Assembly (NCBI RefSeq): GCF_003253115.1
Contig: NZ_QEQF01000001.1
Coordinates: 576,222 to 640,221, forward strand
DNA from: Haemophilus_A paraphrohaemolyticus_A
GTDB lineage: Bacteria > Pseudomonadota > Gammaproteobacteria > Enterobacterales > Pasteurellaceae
Direction: 5' to 3'
DNA: 64,000 nucleotides
Shown here one piece after another: positions 45,211-54,342 of this stretch. Each line of letters opens with the position of its first letter. Position 1 is the first letter of the stretch. A model generated the notes under the pieces. It was not told the DNA's origin. It saw only the letters and a list, made by a program, of their open reading frames with translations, and made no database searches. A program made the translations under genes and the position numbers.

Positions 45211-45399
45211 TTTTTTATCCTTACAGTGGTAACCCATACGACAGGCTACTTGTTAAATTTGAAAAAATTTTGAAAGAAAAAACCGCTTGCAAGCGGTCAA
45301 TTTCTTAGTCTGATTTGCAATGCGCATTATTTCCCGTACTAATGGGGAATAAGAGCGAGGGTATTCTAGCATAATTAGTTACAAAAAATAACCACTACA
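45211..45399 (-). promoter_or_regulatory. thrS leader region with terminator-like palindrome
   Basis: This 189-base gap between dam and thrS holds an extended -10 element (TGCTAGAAT on the reverse strand, 45363-45371), then about 65 bases later a perfect 16-bp palindrome ACCGCTTGCAAGCGGT (45282-45297) followed by six U. If the promoter is used, the hairpin lies in the thrS leader, about 72 bases before the start codon. Confidence 0.55.
45276..45297 (-). terminator. Palindrome plus U-run between dam and thrS
   Basis: ACCGCTTGCAAGCGGT is a perfect palindrome followed on the reverse strand by TTTTTTCTTTC. It may terminate the aroK-aroB-dam transcript or act as an attenuator of thrS. Confidence 0.65.
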
Positions 45400-46227
45400 C
45401 TATCCAAATAAAGCCAGCAACTCCGACACTTTTCCTCGTGACTCACTCTTCTGCCCTATTGAGCGATTAACCTGTAAGGTTTTGAATTTTGCACCTTGGT
45501 AAATTTTACGAGTAAATTCCGTATCGTGGTTTGAAATCAGCACAGGAGAATCTATTTCTCGAGCTAAATCAGCTAACCTTTTTTGTTGTTCAAGGCTAAA
45601 GCCGCCACCTGCGTATTGGGTGAAATTAGTATCTTGTTGCAATGGAGCATAAGGTGGATCGCAATAGACTACATATTGATCGGGTTGCTTTTGCAAGCGG
45701 TTAAAAACTTGCTCGAAATCGGCACAGATAAATTCCGCTTTTTGGGCTTTCTCAGCAAAAAAACAAAGCTCTTTTTCGGGGAAATAGTGCGTTTTATAGC
45801 GACCGAAAGGCACGTTATAGCCTCGTTTTTGGTTGTAACGGCATAAACCGTTGAAACCAAAACGGTTTAGATAGAGGAAAAGCACAGAGCGTTGAAATTC
45901 GTCTTTTGAGGCATTAAATTCTGCTCTACGTTCTAAATAGAACGCCTTGCTATTCGCTTTTTCGTGCGAAAAAAGTGCTTGGGCGTGCTGAATATAACGC
46001 TCAACATCATTTTTAACAGCATTGAATAGATTGATTAGATCAGGGTTGATATCCGCCAATAAATAGCGTTCAAAATCCATATTTAAAAACACCGAGCCTG
46101 CGCCAACAAAGGGCTCAACGAAACAAGCCCCCTGCGGAATGCTTGGGGGCAAGTGGTCTGAAATGGCTTGAGCAAGGCGATATTTTCCGCCCGCCCATTT
46201 TAAAAAGGCTCGTTGTTTTTCCTGCAT
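45400..46227 (-). CDS. dam: DNA adenine methyltransferase (GATC)
   Basis: This 275-residue enzyme methylates adenine in GATC and marks DNA for mismatch repair, replication timing and gene regulation. The SAM-binding motif FVEPFVGAGSVF (near 35-46) and the catalytic DPPY (YCDPPYAPL, near 185) are in the alpha-class order. KWAGGKYRLA at the N-terminus is typical of Dam. It follows aroB by 21 bases on the same strand, as in H. influenzae. Confidence 0.95.
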   Translation of the reverse strand: MQEKQRAFLKWAGGKYRLAQAISDHLPPSIPQGACFVEPFVGAGSVFLNMDFERYLLADINPDLINLFNAVKNDVERYIQHAQALFSHEKANSKAFYLERRAEFNASKDEFQRSVLFLYLNRFGFNGLCRYNQKRGYNVPFGRYKTHYFPEKELCFFAEKAQKAEFICADFEQVFNRLQKQPDQYVVYCDPPYAPLQQDTNFTQYAGGGFSLEQQKRLADLAREIDSPVLISNHDTEFTRKIYQGAKFKTLQVNRSIGQKSESRGKVSELLALFG

Positions 46228-46248
46228 AGGATTTATTCAGTAAGCGGT

Positions 46249-47337
46249 CTATTTTTGGGTAAATTTTTCAATCGCTGCAAGCACTTGTTCTTCGGTTACT
46301 TCTGAAGTCACATAAGCTTTGCCAAGTGCTTTTAATAAGATTAAACGGAGTTTACCCGCTAATACTTTCTTATCTCTCCACATATAAGGTAAGTATTCTT
46401 GCGGCTGCATACCATCTGGCGAGATGGTTGGTAATACAGCGCGAGCAATCAGTTTTTCAAGGCGAGCAACATCAGATTCCGAAATATTACCCAAGATACG
46501 AGAAAGCTCAGCTGCTTCAAGCATTCCTACTGCTACGCCTTCGCCGTGTAACCAGCTGCCATAGCCCATATGTGCTTCAATGGCGTGCCCAAATGTATGG
46601 CCTAAATTAAGCAAAGCACGATCGCCTTTTTCGGTTTCATCACGTGCAACAACATCTGCTTTTAACTGACAGCAGCGTTGAATACAATATTCGAGTGCTT
46701 GTTGATCTAACGCAACCAGTTTATCGACATTCTCTTCTAACCACGCAAAGAATTGCTCATCAAAGATCGCACCGTATTTAATCACTTCCGCCAAACCGGC
46801 ACTCACTTCGCGTTTAGCAAGCGTGTGTAAAGTGTTGATATCAATAATAACGGAAACGGGTTGATAGAATGCCCCAATCATATTTTTGCCAAGAGGATGG
46901 TTTACCGCTGTTTTTCCACCCACAGAAGAATCGACTTGAGCTAATAAAGTGGTTGGGATTTGGATGAAACGAATGCCGCGTTGGTAAGAAGCTGCTGCAT
47001 AACCCGCCACATCGCCAATCACACCGCCACCTAATGCAATAAGGGTGGTATCTCGGTTGTGGTTTTTTTCAAGCAAAGCGGTAAAAATGAGGTTCAGCGA
47101 TTCTAAATTTTTGTATTTTTCACCATCAGGAATCAAAACAGAATCTACGCTACAGCCAAGCTTAGTTAGGGCTTTTTCCACCGTTGCAAGATAATGTGGT
47201 GCAATGGTTGGGTTTGATACAATCATCACCTTATCACCCGCTTTTAATGGGGCATAACTATTAGGTTCACTTAATAAACCTGCCGCAATCCGAATTGGAT
47301 AACGGCGTTCTTTAAGTTCTACATTAACTTGCAACAT
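46249..47337 (-). CDS. aroB: 3-dehydroquinate synthase
   Basis: This 362-residue NAD- and zinc-dependent enzyme forms 3-dehydroquinate from DAHP in the shikimate pathway. GGGVIGDVAGYAAASYQRG (near 100-120) and the HTFGHAIE zinc motif (near 263) are clear. An in-frame GTG at 47346 adds three residues, but AAGG lies eight bases before ATG 47337, so I use the latter. It follows aroK by about 30 bases and precedes dam. Confidence 0.96.
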   Translation of the reverse strand: MLQVNVELKERRYPIRIAAGLLSEPNSYAPLKAGDKVMIVSNPTIAPHYLATVEKALTKLGCSVDSVLIPDGEKYKNLESLNLIFTALLEKNHNRDTTLIALGGGVIGDVAGYAAASYQRGIRFIQIPTTLLAQVDSSVGGKTAVNHPLGKNMIGAFYQPVSVIIDINTLHTLAKREVSAGLAEVIKYGAIFDEQFFAWLEENVDKLVALDQQALEYCIQRCCQLKADVVARDETEKGDRALLNLGHTFGHAIEAHMGYGSWLHGEGVAVGMLEAAELSRILGNISESDVARLEKLIARAVLPTISPDGMQPQEYLPYMWRDKKVLAGKLRLILLKALGKAYVTSEVTEEQVLAAIEKFTQK

Positions 47338-47366
47338 TGTGTTCACCTTATTTTTTATTGTTGTTT

Positions 47367-47888
47367 TTATTGCAGATTATCGATCATTTCGATGATATTT
47401 GTCGCAACTAATTTTGCCGCTTGATCATCAGTTTGAAGAGTAATATCTGCAATTTCTTCATAAAGTGGGTTGCGGATTTTTGCTAGTTCTTCAAGCGTTT
47501 TACGTGGATCATCATTTTGTAAAAGAGGTCGTTTTTTATCACGCTGAGTACGCTCAAACTGCTTGTCTACGGTTGTTTCAAGATAAATGACAATCCCACG
47601 AGCAGAAAGCACATTACGGTTCTCTTTAGAGAGAATTGAGCCACCGCCCGTTGAAAGTACCACGCCTTGTCCTTGGGTTAATTCATTAATAATACGCTCT
47701 TCACGTTTACGGAAACCCGCTTCCCCCTCTACATCAAAAATCCAATCAATATCTGCCCCTGCACGCTCTTCAATCACAGAATCTGAATCCATAAATTCCA
47801 TTCCGAGCATCTGTGCTAATTGGCGACCGATTGTGCTTTTGCCTGCGCCCATAGGACCAATTAAGAAAATATTACGTTTTTCTGCCAT
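47367..47888 (-). CDS. aroK: Shikimate kinase AroK
   Basis: This 173-residue P-loop kinase phosphorylates shikimate. The Walker A is GPMGAGKST (residues 11-19), with DSDSVIE and GGGSIL as substrate-binding motifs and RDKKRPLL as the lid. In many gammaproteobacteria aroK directly follows the pilMNOPQ (com) genes; here mrcA lies between and the com operon is divergent. Confidence 0.95.
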   Translation of the reverse strand: MAEKRNIFLIGPMGAGKSTIGRQLAQMLGMEFMDSDSVIEERAGADIDWIFDVEGEAGFRKREERIINELTQGQGVVLSTGGGSILSKENRNVLSARGIVIYLETTVDKQFERTQRDKKRPLLQNDDPRKTLEELAKIRNPLYEEIADITLQTDDQAAKLVATNIIEMIDNLQ

Positions 47889-47939
47889 TTTATTCTCATT
47901 GAAAAATTAGTTTAACATTGTGATTTGGGTTGAAAAAAT

Positions 47940-47968
47940 GACCGCTTGTAAAAACAAGCGGTCTGTTT
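47940..47968 (-). terminator. Terminator made of paired uptake sequences after mrcA
   Basis: GACCGCTTGT and ACAAGCGGTC pair around AAAA. On the reverse strand the stem is followed by ATTTTTTC, so it ends the mrcA transcript ahead of aroK. No other feature is seen between 47964 and 48107. Confidence 0.88.
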
Positions 47969-48107
47969 TTTGAAAAAGATAACAAAATCTTTTATTCAAT
48001 TTTAAGAAAGCACCACAAATCGCCTAAAAATAGTTAAGTACGATTATCTCAAGAAATCACACCTAATTTCAACCTTTAGCAATCTAATCGCTGAATTTAT
48101 TTATAGA

Positions 48108-50705
48108 CTAGAATAATTCAGCACCTGATGGCGAAGAGAGAATCCCTTTCGGTGGTAAGCCCAAACGTATACCACCACCGGCATCACGAGGATTACCTGA
48201 TTCTTCGCCTGGAATACCTTGCTCTACCACAAATTTTTTGGTTGGTTCTGTACCCTTAATAAAGTACTCGGTTAATTGGCTACCTAAGAAACCACTGGCG
48301 GCATCAATTTTAGCTTCCACAATATTAGTTGGTTTTGGAAGTATGCGATCTTTTTTATCCGCCAGAGCAACTTTCATATAATCGCGCCACGCTGGCATTG
48401 CAGTTCGAGCACCTGACTCTCCTTTACCTAAAACCCGTTTATTGTCATCAAAACCCACGTAAACCGTTGTTACAATGTTTGAACCAAACCCAGCATACCA
48501 AGTCACTTTAGATTGATTCGTTGTCCCTGTTTTTCCGCCAATATCTTTACGTTTGAAATCATTGGCAAGCGAACGACTTGTGCCTCGCCAACCTTGCCCT
48601 TGTTCGCCATAAATTGCACTATTTAACGCACTACGCATCAAGAATGCAATTTCAGGCTTCATTACACGTGGTGCATAAATCGTTTGACCTGCTTGATTTT
48701 GCACATTGCTCATTAAATCAGGGCCATTTTCTCGAATAACTGTGTCGAGCACAGGTTCTTCGCTATCTGACGTCGTTTCTTCTGCTGTATCAATTGCCGT
48801 ATCCGTTACATTCACTGTTTCATTCGCTTTCAATGAGCGAAAGAATTGCTCTTCATCGTGAATTTTCACGCCGTCAAATTGCTCTGGTTCAGCATAAGTA
48901 AGTGGAAGGTTATTACATTCTATACATGCAATTGGCGGATTGGCTTTAAACAGCTCATTCCCTTGGCTATCTTCAATACGCTCAATAATATAAGGTTCAA
49001 TTAAGAAACCGCCATTATCAAATACTGCATAAGCACGTGCCATTTCAAGTGGCGTAAATGAAGCAGCCCCCAGAGCCAACGCTTCTGTTGCAACGAATTG
49101 ATCTCGCTTAAAACCAAAACGTTCTAAATAGCCTGCAACATAGTCAATTCCCGCCATTTGTAGAATTCGGATTGATACCATATTTTTTGACTTACCTAAT
49201 GCGACACGCATACGAAGTTGCCCCTCGTAACGCCCATCCGCATTTTTGGGCGTCCACGGTTTTTGACCACGTTTGGTAATGGTAATCGGATCATCGCTAA
49301 TCGTGCTCGATAAGCTCAGGCCTTTATTCATTGCTGCAGCATAAATAAATGGCTTAATTGAAGAACCCACTTGCACAAGAGATTGCGTTGCACGGTTAAA
49401 ACGGCTTTGCTCAAAACTAAAACCACCCACAACCGCTTCAATAGCACCGTTATCACTGTTAAGCGACACTAAAGCTGAATTGACTTCAGGAATCTGTCCT
49501 AACATCCATTCGCCATTTTTTCCCTTGCTTACCCAAATGAGATCGCCAGCATTCAATTTAATCTGTTTACCGAAAGTCGCATTCGCTTTTTTCATCTCGG
49601 TTTTATCACCACTTGGCAACATCAGCGTATAGCTATTTTTATTTACCGCCGTGACCACCACACCTGTAAATGGCTCAGAGTTCGGCAATTTACTAAGGTA
49701 ATCAATAATAGCCTCATCATCCCAAGCGGTCTTTCCTGTCCAAAGTTTTGCAGCACCACGCCAGCCGTGACGACGGTCGTATTGGATCAAGTTATTACGC
49801 AGAGCATCTTGCGCGGCTTTTTGGTCATCAGACACCACGGTAGCATACACTTTAAAGCCCTTATTATAAGCGACGTCTTCGCCATAACGTTTTACCATCT
49901 CTTGGCGAACCATCTCGGTCACATAATCAGCCCTAAAATCTAACACTGCGCCATAATATGCAGATTTCACCTCTTCTTTTTTCGAGGTTTCATACTGTGC
50001 TTTGGTAATTTTTCCTACTTCAAGCATACGACCAAGCACAACATTGCGTCGGTCTGTTGCACGTTTGACTGAATAAATAGGGTTCATTGTTGAAGGTGCT
50101 TTTGGTAAGCCTGCAATAATCGCCATTTCCCCTAAAGTGAGCTCATCAAGTGTTTTACCAAAATAGGTTTTAGCTGCCGCCGCAACACCATAAGAGCGAT
50201 AGCCTAGATAAATTTTATTCAAATAAAGCTCTAAAATCTCATCTTTAGTTAATACTTTCTCAATCTCAAGAGCAAGAATAGCCTCTTTGATTTTTCGCTC
50301 AATATTACGCTCAGGTGTTAAGAAAAAGTTACGCGCAAGCTGCTGAGTAATAGTACTCGCCCCTTGCGTATCGCCTTGGCTAGAGCGATAAAGTGCGCGC
50401 ATAATCCCTTTTGGATCGACCCCTTTATGCTCATAAAAACGGCTATCTTCCGTTGCCAAAATAGCATCGATTAACGGTTGTGGAATTTCCGCTAATTTCA
50501 CTGGAATACGACGCTCTTCCCCCACCTCACCAATCAGCTTCCCATCAGAGGTAAAAATTTGCATTGGCCGTTGCAGCTCAACGGTTTTAAGCGTTGAAAC
50601 ATCAGGCAAACTTTCACGAATATGAATGTAGGCAATAACGCCTACAAGGCCTGCCACAATTAGCAGAGTAAGTAAAGCACTAAATATTATTTTTGCGATC
50701 TTCAT
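48108..50705 (-). CDS. mrcA: Penicillin-binding protein 1A
   Basis: This 865-residue class A PBP polymerises and cross-links peptidoglycan. One N-terminal helix (about 6-28) is followed by the GT51 glycosyltransferase domain (EDSRFYEHKGVD with the catalytic Glu near 86), an OB-like insert (about 310-410) and the transpeptidase domain with SSIKPF (S-x2-K), SKNM and KTGTT. The length is usual (E. coli 850). It is divergent from comA; the competence regulatory element overlaps its start codon. Confidence 0.96.
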   Translation of the reverse strand: MKIAKIIFSALLTLLIVAGLVGVIAYIHIRESLPDVSTLKTVELQRPMQIFTSDGKLIGEVGEERRIPVKLAEIPQPLIDAILATEDSRFYEHKGVDPKGIMRALYRSSQGDTQGASTITQQLARNFFLTPERNIERKIKEAILALEIEKVLTKDEILELYLNKIYLGYRSYGVAAAAKTYFGKTLDELTLGEMAIIAGLPKAPSTMNPIYSVKRATDRRNVVLGRMLEVGKITKAQYETSKKEEVKSAYYGAVLDFRADYVTEMVRQEMVKRYGEDVAYNKGFKVYATVVSDDQKAAQDALRNNLIQYDRRHGWRGAAKLWTGKTAWDDEAIIDYLSKLPNSEPFTGVVVTAVNKNSYTLMLPSGDKTEMKKANATFGKQIKLNAGDLIWVSKGKNGEWMLGQIPEVNSALVSLNSDNGAIEAVVGGFSFEQSRFNRATQSLVQVGSSIKPFIYAAAMNKGLSLSSTISDDPITITKRGQKPWTPKNADGRYEGQLRMRVALGKSKNMVSIRILQMAGIDYVAGYLERFGFKRDQFVATEALALGAASFTPLEMARAYAVFDNGGFLIEPYIIERIEDSQGNELFKANPPIACIECNNLPLTYAEPEQFDGVKIHDEEQFFRSLKANETVNVTDTAIDTAEETTSDSEEPVLDTVIRENGPDLMSNVQNQAGQTIYAPRVMKPEIAFLMRSALNSAIYGEQGQGWRGTSRSLANDFKRKDIGGKTGTTNQSKVTWYAGFGSNIVTTVYVGFDDNKRVLGKGESGARTAMPAWRDYMKVALADKKDRILPKPTNIVEAKIDAASGFLGSQLTEYFIKGTEPTKKFVVEQGIPGEESGNPRDAGGGIRLGLPPKGILSSPSGAELF

Positions 50706-50711
50706 CGAAAA
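50690..50711 (+). promoter_or_regulatory. Competence regulatory element (CRP-S) of the com operon
   Basis: TGCGA (50694-50698), six bases, then TCGAA (50705-50709), flanked by T-rich and A-rich runs, matches the Sxy-dependent CRP-S consensus TGCGA-N6-TCGCA with one mismatch. It is about 146 bp before comA and overlaps the mrcA start codon. In H. influenzae the com operon is controlled by such a site. Confidence 0.65.
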
Positions 50712-50846
50712 AATCTCTTTTCCTAAATGACAAATAAATTAAATCACCAATAATGTTGGCGTAAAACTGGCTAAGTATAAACGAAAAAATGGCTAAAAGT
50801 GTCAAGCAAATGTAATTTTTTTGGTCAGCAAATGAAGGATTTTTTT

Positions 50847-51521
50847 ATGTCATTGCTTACAAAATTTTTTCCCAAAAAACAACAAGAAGACTTGCCAATC
50901 GGCATTGCAGAAGATGAAACCCACTACTGTATTGCTTATTTAGTGCAAGAACAACCTATTGTAAATTTTTATCCAAAATCGACCGCTTTAACCGAGATTT
51001 TAGCAACAATTTCCGGTTTTTCAGGCAAAAAGAAGCAGATTATTCGCCCTGTACCATATCACTATATTTGGCGGAAATATCTGATTCAACCTATAAATGT
51101 AGATAAAGAAACGATTTTTCGCCAAGTAATTCAAACTATCAAACAAGAGCTTCCTATTTCGATAGATGAGGTCTATTTTGATTATCAAACCTTGCCTCAT
51201 AAAGCCCAAAAAGTTACTCAAATTATTATTTATGCACTGAGAAAACGTTTTGCCGAACAGTTATTGCTGGATATGGACACCGTTTTAGATTGTGAGTTGC
51301 AATGTTGGCAAAGAGGATTTCATTTTTTTATGCAATCGCTACCTCAAAATGGACAAAATTATGCATTTAAAGAGAAATTTTTTACATTTAAATTAACTGA
51401 ATTAAGTATTCAAAACGAATGTAACGAAAATTATTTAAGCCTGAATGATTTAACTTTGCCAGAAAATGTCGTTTCTAAAGAGCTATATATTCTTGCATTA
51501 GGGGCTTGCTTGTGGAAATAA
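50847..51521 (+). CDS. comA: Competence protein ComA (PilM-like)
   Basis: This 224-residue cytoplasmic protein is the probable actin-fold PilM homologue of the type IV pilus assembly platform used for DNA uptake. Similarity is recognised from position and general features, not a strong motif. AAGGA seven bases before ATG 50847 is better than the longer start at 50799. It is the first gene of the comABCDE operon and its end overlaps comB. Base composition is more AT-rich than in neighbouring housekeeping genes. Confidence 0.8.
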   Translation: MSLLTKFFPKKQQEDLPIGIAEDETHYCIAYLVQEQPIVNFYPKSTALTEILATISGFSGKKKQIIRPVPYHYIWRKYLIQPINVDKETIFRQVIQTIKQELPISIDEVYFDYQTLPHKAQKVTQIIIYALRKRFAEQLLLDMDTVLDCELQCWQRGFHFFMQSLPQNGQNYAFKEKFFTFKLTELSIQNECNENYLSLNDLTLPENVVSKELYILALGACLWK

Positions 51522-52033
51522 AAAGAAATATCAATTTAAGTCCATCATTACAGAAAAGTTGGTCAGACAAAACTACAAAAAATATATTTAAGCTACTAAT
51601 TATATTTCTTTGCCTTATCGGATTATTATTATGTTTAAAATTTTACCAAGAAAACAGTAAGCGTGAACTTGCAGCGATTACACAACAGTTCATCGAACAA
51701 CAAGAACAGCTATCACAAATTGAGCAAAGTTTAACAAACCTTACACCACTACCGATTAACTACACAAAAGTATTAAGAAAAGAGGAGCTAAACAATTTGG
51801 TTAATTTATTAGAAGAATTACCTGTAAAAAGTGCAGGAATTAGCGTTATTCGATTTTATGTCGATCAAGGCTTAAAGCTAAAAATTGCTGGCAGTTATCA
51901 ACATCAGCAAGATTTTGAAGAGTTAGAAAATTTCTTTAAAGAGAGTGGTTTTAGCGTCAATATTGAATATTTACAAAGTAATAATAAAGCAAAAGCAGAT
52001 TTTAGCATTATTGTCTATAAAGAAAATAAATAA
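51512..52033 (+). CDS. comB: Competence protein ComB (PilN-like)
   Basis: This 173-residue bitopic protein has a short basic cytoplasmic N-terminus with INLSP (the PilN motif that docks into PilM), one helix (about 25-45), a coiled-coil and a periplasmic domain. The likely start is GTG 51512, seven bases after GGGG; TTG 51506 is the alternative. It overlaps the end of comA by ten bases. Confidence 0.78.
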   Translation: MEIKRNINLSPSLQKSWSDKTTKNIFKLLIIFLCLIGLLLCLKFYQENSKRELAAITQQFIEQQEQLSQIEQSLTNLTPLPINYTKVLRKEELNNLVNLLEELPVKSAGISVIRFYVDQGLKLKIAGSYQHQQDFEELENFFKESGFSVNIEYLQSNNKAKADFSIIVYKENK

Positions 52034-52034
52034 T

Positions 52035-52556
52035 ATGAAAAAACGTATTTCTTACTATTATTTTAACCCAGATAAAGTTGGTTATCAGTTATTGAGTAAA
52101 CTCAATCAATACTTTTTTCAGATTGCCATTACTTTAGCGGTTATTCTGCTTTTTTATCCGCTTATTCAATCGGTCAATATTTCACAAAAGATTGCAGATA
52201 ACGCACATAAGCTTAATACACTAAATATGGAGATTGAAAATAAAGCACAATCTTTAACAGAAAAATTAGCTGAAAAAGGCGATACCAATAATACAAAACT
52301 CACACCGACAAAAGTGAATCAACAGCTGGAGACGCTTTTTCATCAATATGATGCAGAAATCAGTGGAATGCAGTGGGAATTAGATCAGGATAAATTACTG
52401 CATATTACGATTATACAAAAAGCAAAATCTTTATTTGAAATCATTTCGGAATTAAATCAACTCGATTTTCTATTTTATAAAGAAATCACCTTAACCCGTT
52501 TAGATTATAAAAACTTAATACAATTAAATGCGACTTTACAGCTAATGGAAAAATAA
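52035..52556 (+). CDS. comC: Competence protein ComC (PilO-like)
   Basis: This 173-residue protein with one membrane helix (about 28-48) and a coiled-coil periplasmic part fits PilO, which pairs with PilN in the alignment complex. The frame extends upstream to 51945 inside comB, but ATG 52035 lies one base after the comB stop and gives the expected topology. The sequence itself is divergent, and the assignment rests mainly on order and topology. Confidence 0.75.
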   Translation: MKKRISYYYFNPDKVGYQLLSKLNQYFFQIAITLAVILLFYPLIQSVNISQKIADNAHKLNTLNMEIENKAQSLTEKLAEKGDTNNTKLTPTKVNQQLETLFHQYDAEISGMQWELDQDKLLHITIIQKAKSLFEIISELNQLDFLFYKEITLTRLDYKNLIQLNATLQLMEK

Positions 52557-52557
52557 A

Positions 52558-52962
52558 ATGAAAAAATATTTATTACTGCTATTTTGCTTTCTATCTTATA
52601 CAACACATAGTATTGCGGATCCTTTTTATGGAAAAGAACAAGAAAAAGAGAATATAGCAAAAGCAACGATTGCAAAAAAGAGAGCAAAAAAAACTGCTTG
52701 TGAACTGCCTGAAAATGCCAATATTGTCAATATCCCTATTGAATTTGAAGATCTGAAATTAGTCGGTGTATTGAAATATAACAACACAACAAAAGCATTA
52801 TTTATTGATAAAAGTAATCAAATTTTTGATTTTGCTCAAGATGATTTTATTAAAGATAAAACCATTCAAATCAGAGAAATTAGCACCAAAGCGGTGAAAT
52901 ATATCAATTGGGGGTTAACTGATGATTGCAACACACCTTATCAAATTACATTAAAACTTTAA
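52558..52962 (+). CDS. comD: Competence protein ComD (PilP-like)
   Basis: This 134-residue protein has a signal-peptide-like N-terminus (about 1-21, ending THSIADP) and a small beta-rich domain, as expected for the PilP-like link between the inner-membrane complex and the secretin. A lipobox cysteine is not seen in the signal region, unlike typical PilP. It starts one base after the comC stop. Confidence 0.72.
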   Translation: MKKYLLLLFCFLSYTTHSIADPFYGKEQEKENIAKATIAKKRAKKTACELPENANIVNIPIEFEDLKLVGVLKYNNTTKALFIDKSNQIFDFAQDDFIKDKTIQIREISTKAVKYINWGLTDDCNTPYQITLKL

Positions 52963-52979
52963 TTTTCAAAAGGTTATTT

Positions 52980-54275
52980 ATGAAAAAGTGGATATTATTA
53001 TTTTCAATTTTCCCGCTCTCGCTATTAGCAAACCAAATTTCGCTCGTGTTAAAAGATGCTCCGACAGCTGAAGTTGTCTCTTATTTAGCCAGTGAAATGG
53101 ATAAAAATATTGTATTGCATCAAGATATTGAAAGCAAAAGCAATATTCGCATTGAAAATGGCCAGTTTGATGCAATTTTAAAAAGCATTGCCAAAATCAA
53201 TAAACTCAATATTCAACAAGAAAATGGTATCTATTATATTAGTGAAAAAACAAAAGAGGATTTAAACGAAAAAATAAAGCCTCTTGATGAAGAACAAAAG
53301 CTACAATTAGTTACTCGTACGGTGAAATTAAAATATGCTAAAGCCTCAGAAGTCATTGATTCGCTTACTAAAGGCAGTGGCTCATTTTTAAATGATGGCG
53401 GTTATATTCACTTTGATGAGCGAAGCAATAGCTTAATTATTAAAGAAAATGTAGCTTCCATTAAAAATACGTTAGCTTTAATTAAAGAGCTAGATAAACC
53501 AACCGAACAAATTGCCATTGAAGCTCGCATTGTCACCATCAGCAGCAAAAATTTGCAGGAACTTGGCGTGCGTTGGGGAATGTTCTCCGCAGATAGTAGT
53601 ATCGAAGAAGTAGCAAGAAATGGAGGGCGAGTGCAGAATTTAAACGTGAACTTCCCCGTGGTTGCAGGAGCTTCAGCCACCTTACAAGTCGCTTCTATCA
53701 ATTCCAAATTGTTGGATTTAGAACTCTCTGCCCTTGAGCAAGAAAACAGTGTAGAAATTATTGCAAGCCCGCGTTTGCTGACGACCAACAAAAAATTGGC
53801 AAGCATCAAACAAGGCACAGAAATTCCTTATGCGATTTATGATCGCAAATCGGAAACCTACGATATTTCCTTTAAAGAAGCAGTTTTAGGCTTAGAGGTG
53901 ACGCCGCATATTTCAGAAAATAATCAGATTTTAATGGATTTAATCGTGACTCAAAATTCGCAAGGGCAATCGGTCGGTAATGCCAATTCGGGCAATACGG
54001 CAATTGCAATTGATAAACAAGAATTGAACACACAAGTATTCGCCAAACACGGTGAAACCATTGTGCTTGGCGGGGTGTTTCAACATTTGAAATCAAAAGA
54101 TAACGATAAAATCCCTGTGCTTGGTTCAATTCCGTTTCTCAAGCGGTTGTTTAGCTATCAAAAAGATCAAATTAACAAACGCGAATTAGTAATTTTTGTA
54201 ACGCCTTACATTGTACAATCAAAAGATGTCGCAGTGGATTTCTCAAAAACGAAAGAAAAAAGCCCAAAACGATAA
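52980..54275 (+). CDS. comE: Competence secretin ComE (PilQ-like)
   Basis: This 431-residue outer-membrane secretin forms the pore for the DNA uptake pilus. A signal peptide (1-17) is followed by N0/N1-type domains (about 20-180) and the secretin core, with VEIIASPRLLTTNKK, GTEIPYA, EVTPHI and VLGGVFQHLKSKDNDKIPVLGSIPFLKRLF. ATG 52980 with AAAAGG upstream is preferred over 52926. In H. influenzae comF follows; here the next gene is nusB. The tail is basic (KTKEKSPKR). Confidence 0.92.
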   Translation: MKKWILLFSIFPLSLLANQISLVLKDAPTAEVVSYLASEMDKNIVLHQDIESKSNIRIENGQFDAILKSIAKINKLNIQQENGIYYISEKTKEDLNEKIKPLDEEQKLQLVTRTVKLKYAKASEVIDSLTKGSGSFLNDGGYIHFDERSNSLIIKENVASIKNTLALIKELDKPTEQIAIEARIVTISSKNLQELGVRWGMFSADSSIEEVARNGGRVQNLNVNFPVVAGASATLQVASINSKLLDLELSALEQENSVEIIASPRLLTTNKKLASIKQGTEIPYAIYDRKSETYDISFKEAVLGLEVTPHISENNQILMDLIVTQNSQGQSVGNANSGNTAIAIDKQELNTQVFAKHGETIVLGGVFQHLKSKDNDKIPVLGSIPFLKRLFSYQKDQINKRELVIFVTPYIVQSKDVAVDFSKTKEKSPKR

Positions 54276-54342
54276 AGAAAGTATCACGAAATTATGCTAC
54301 AATTCGGCAACATTTTTGATTATCGAATTAACTAGAGGTTAT

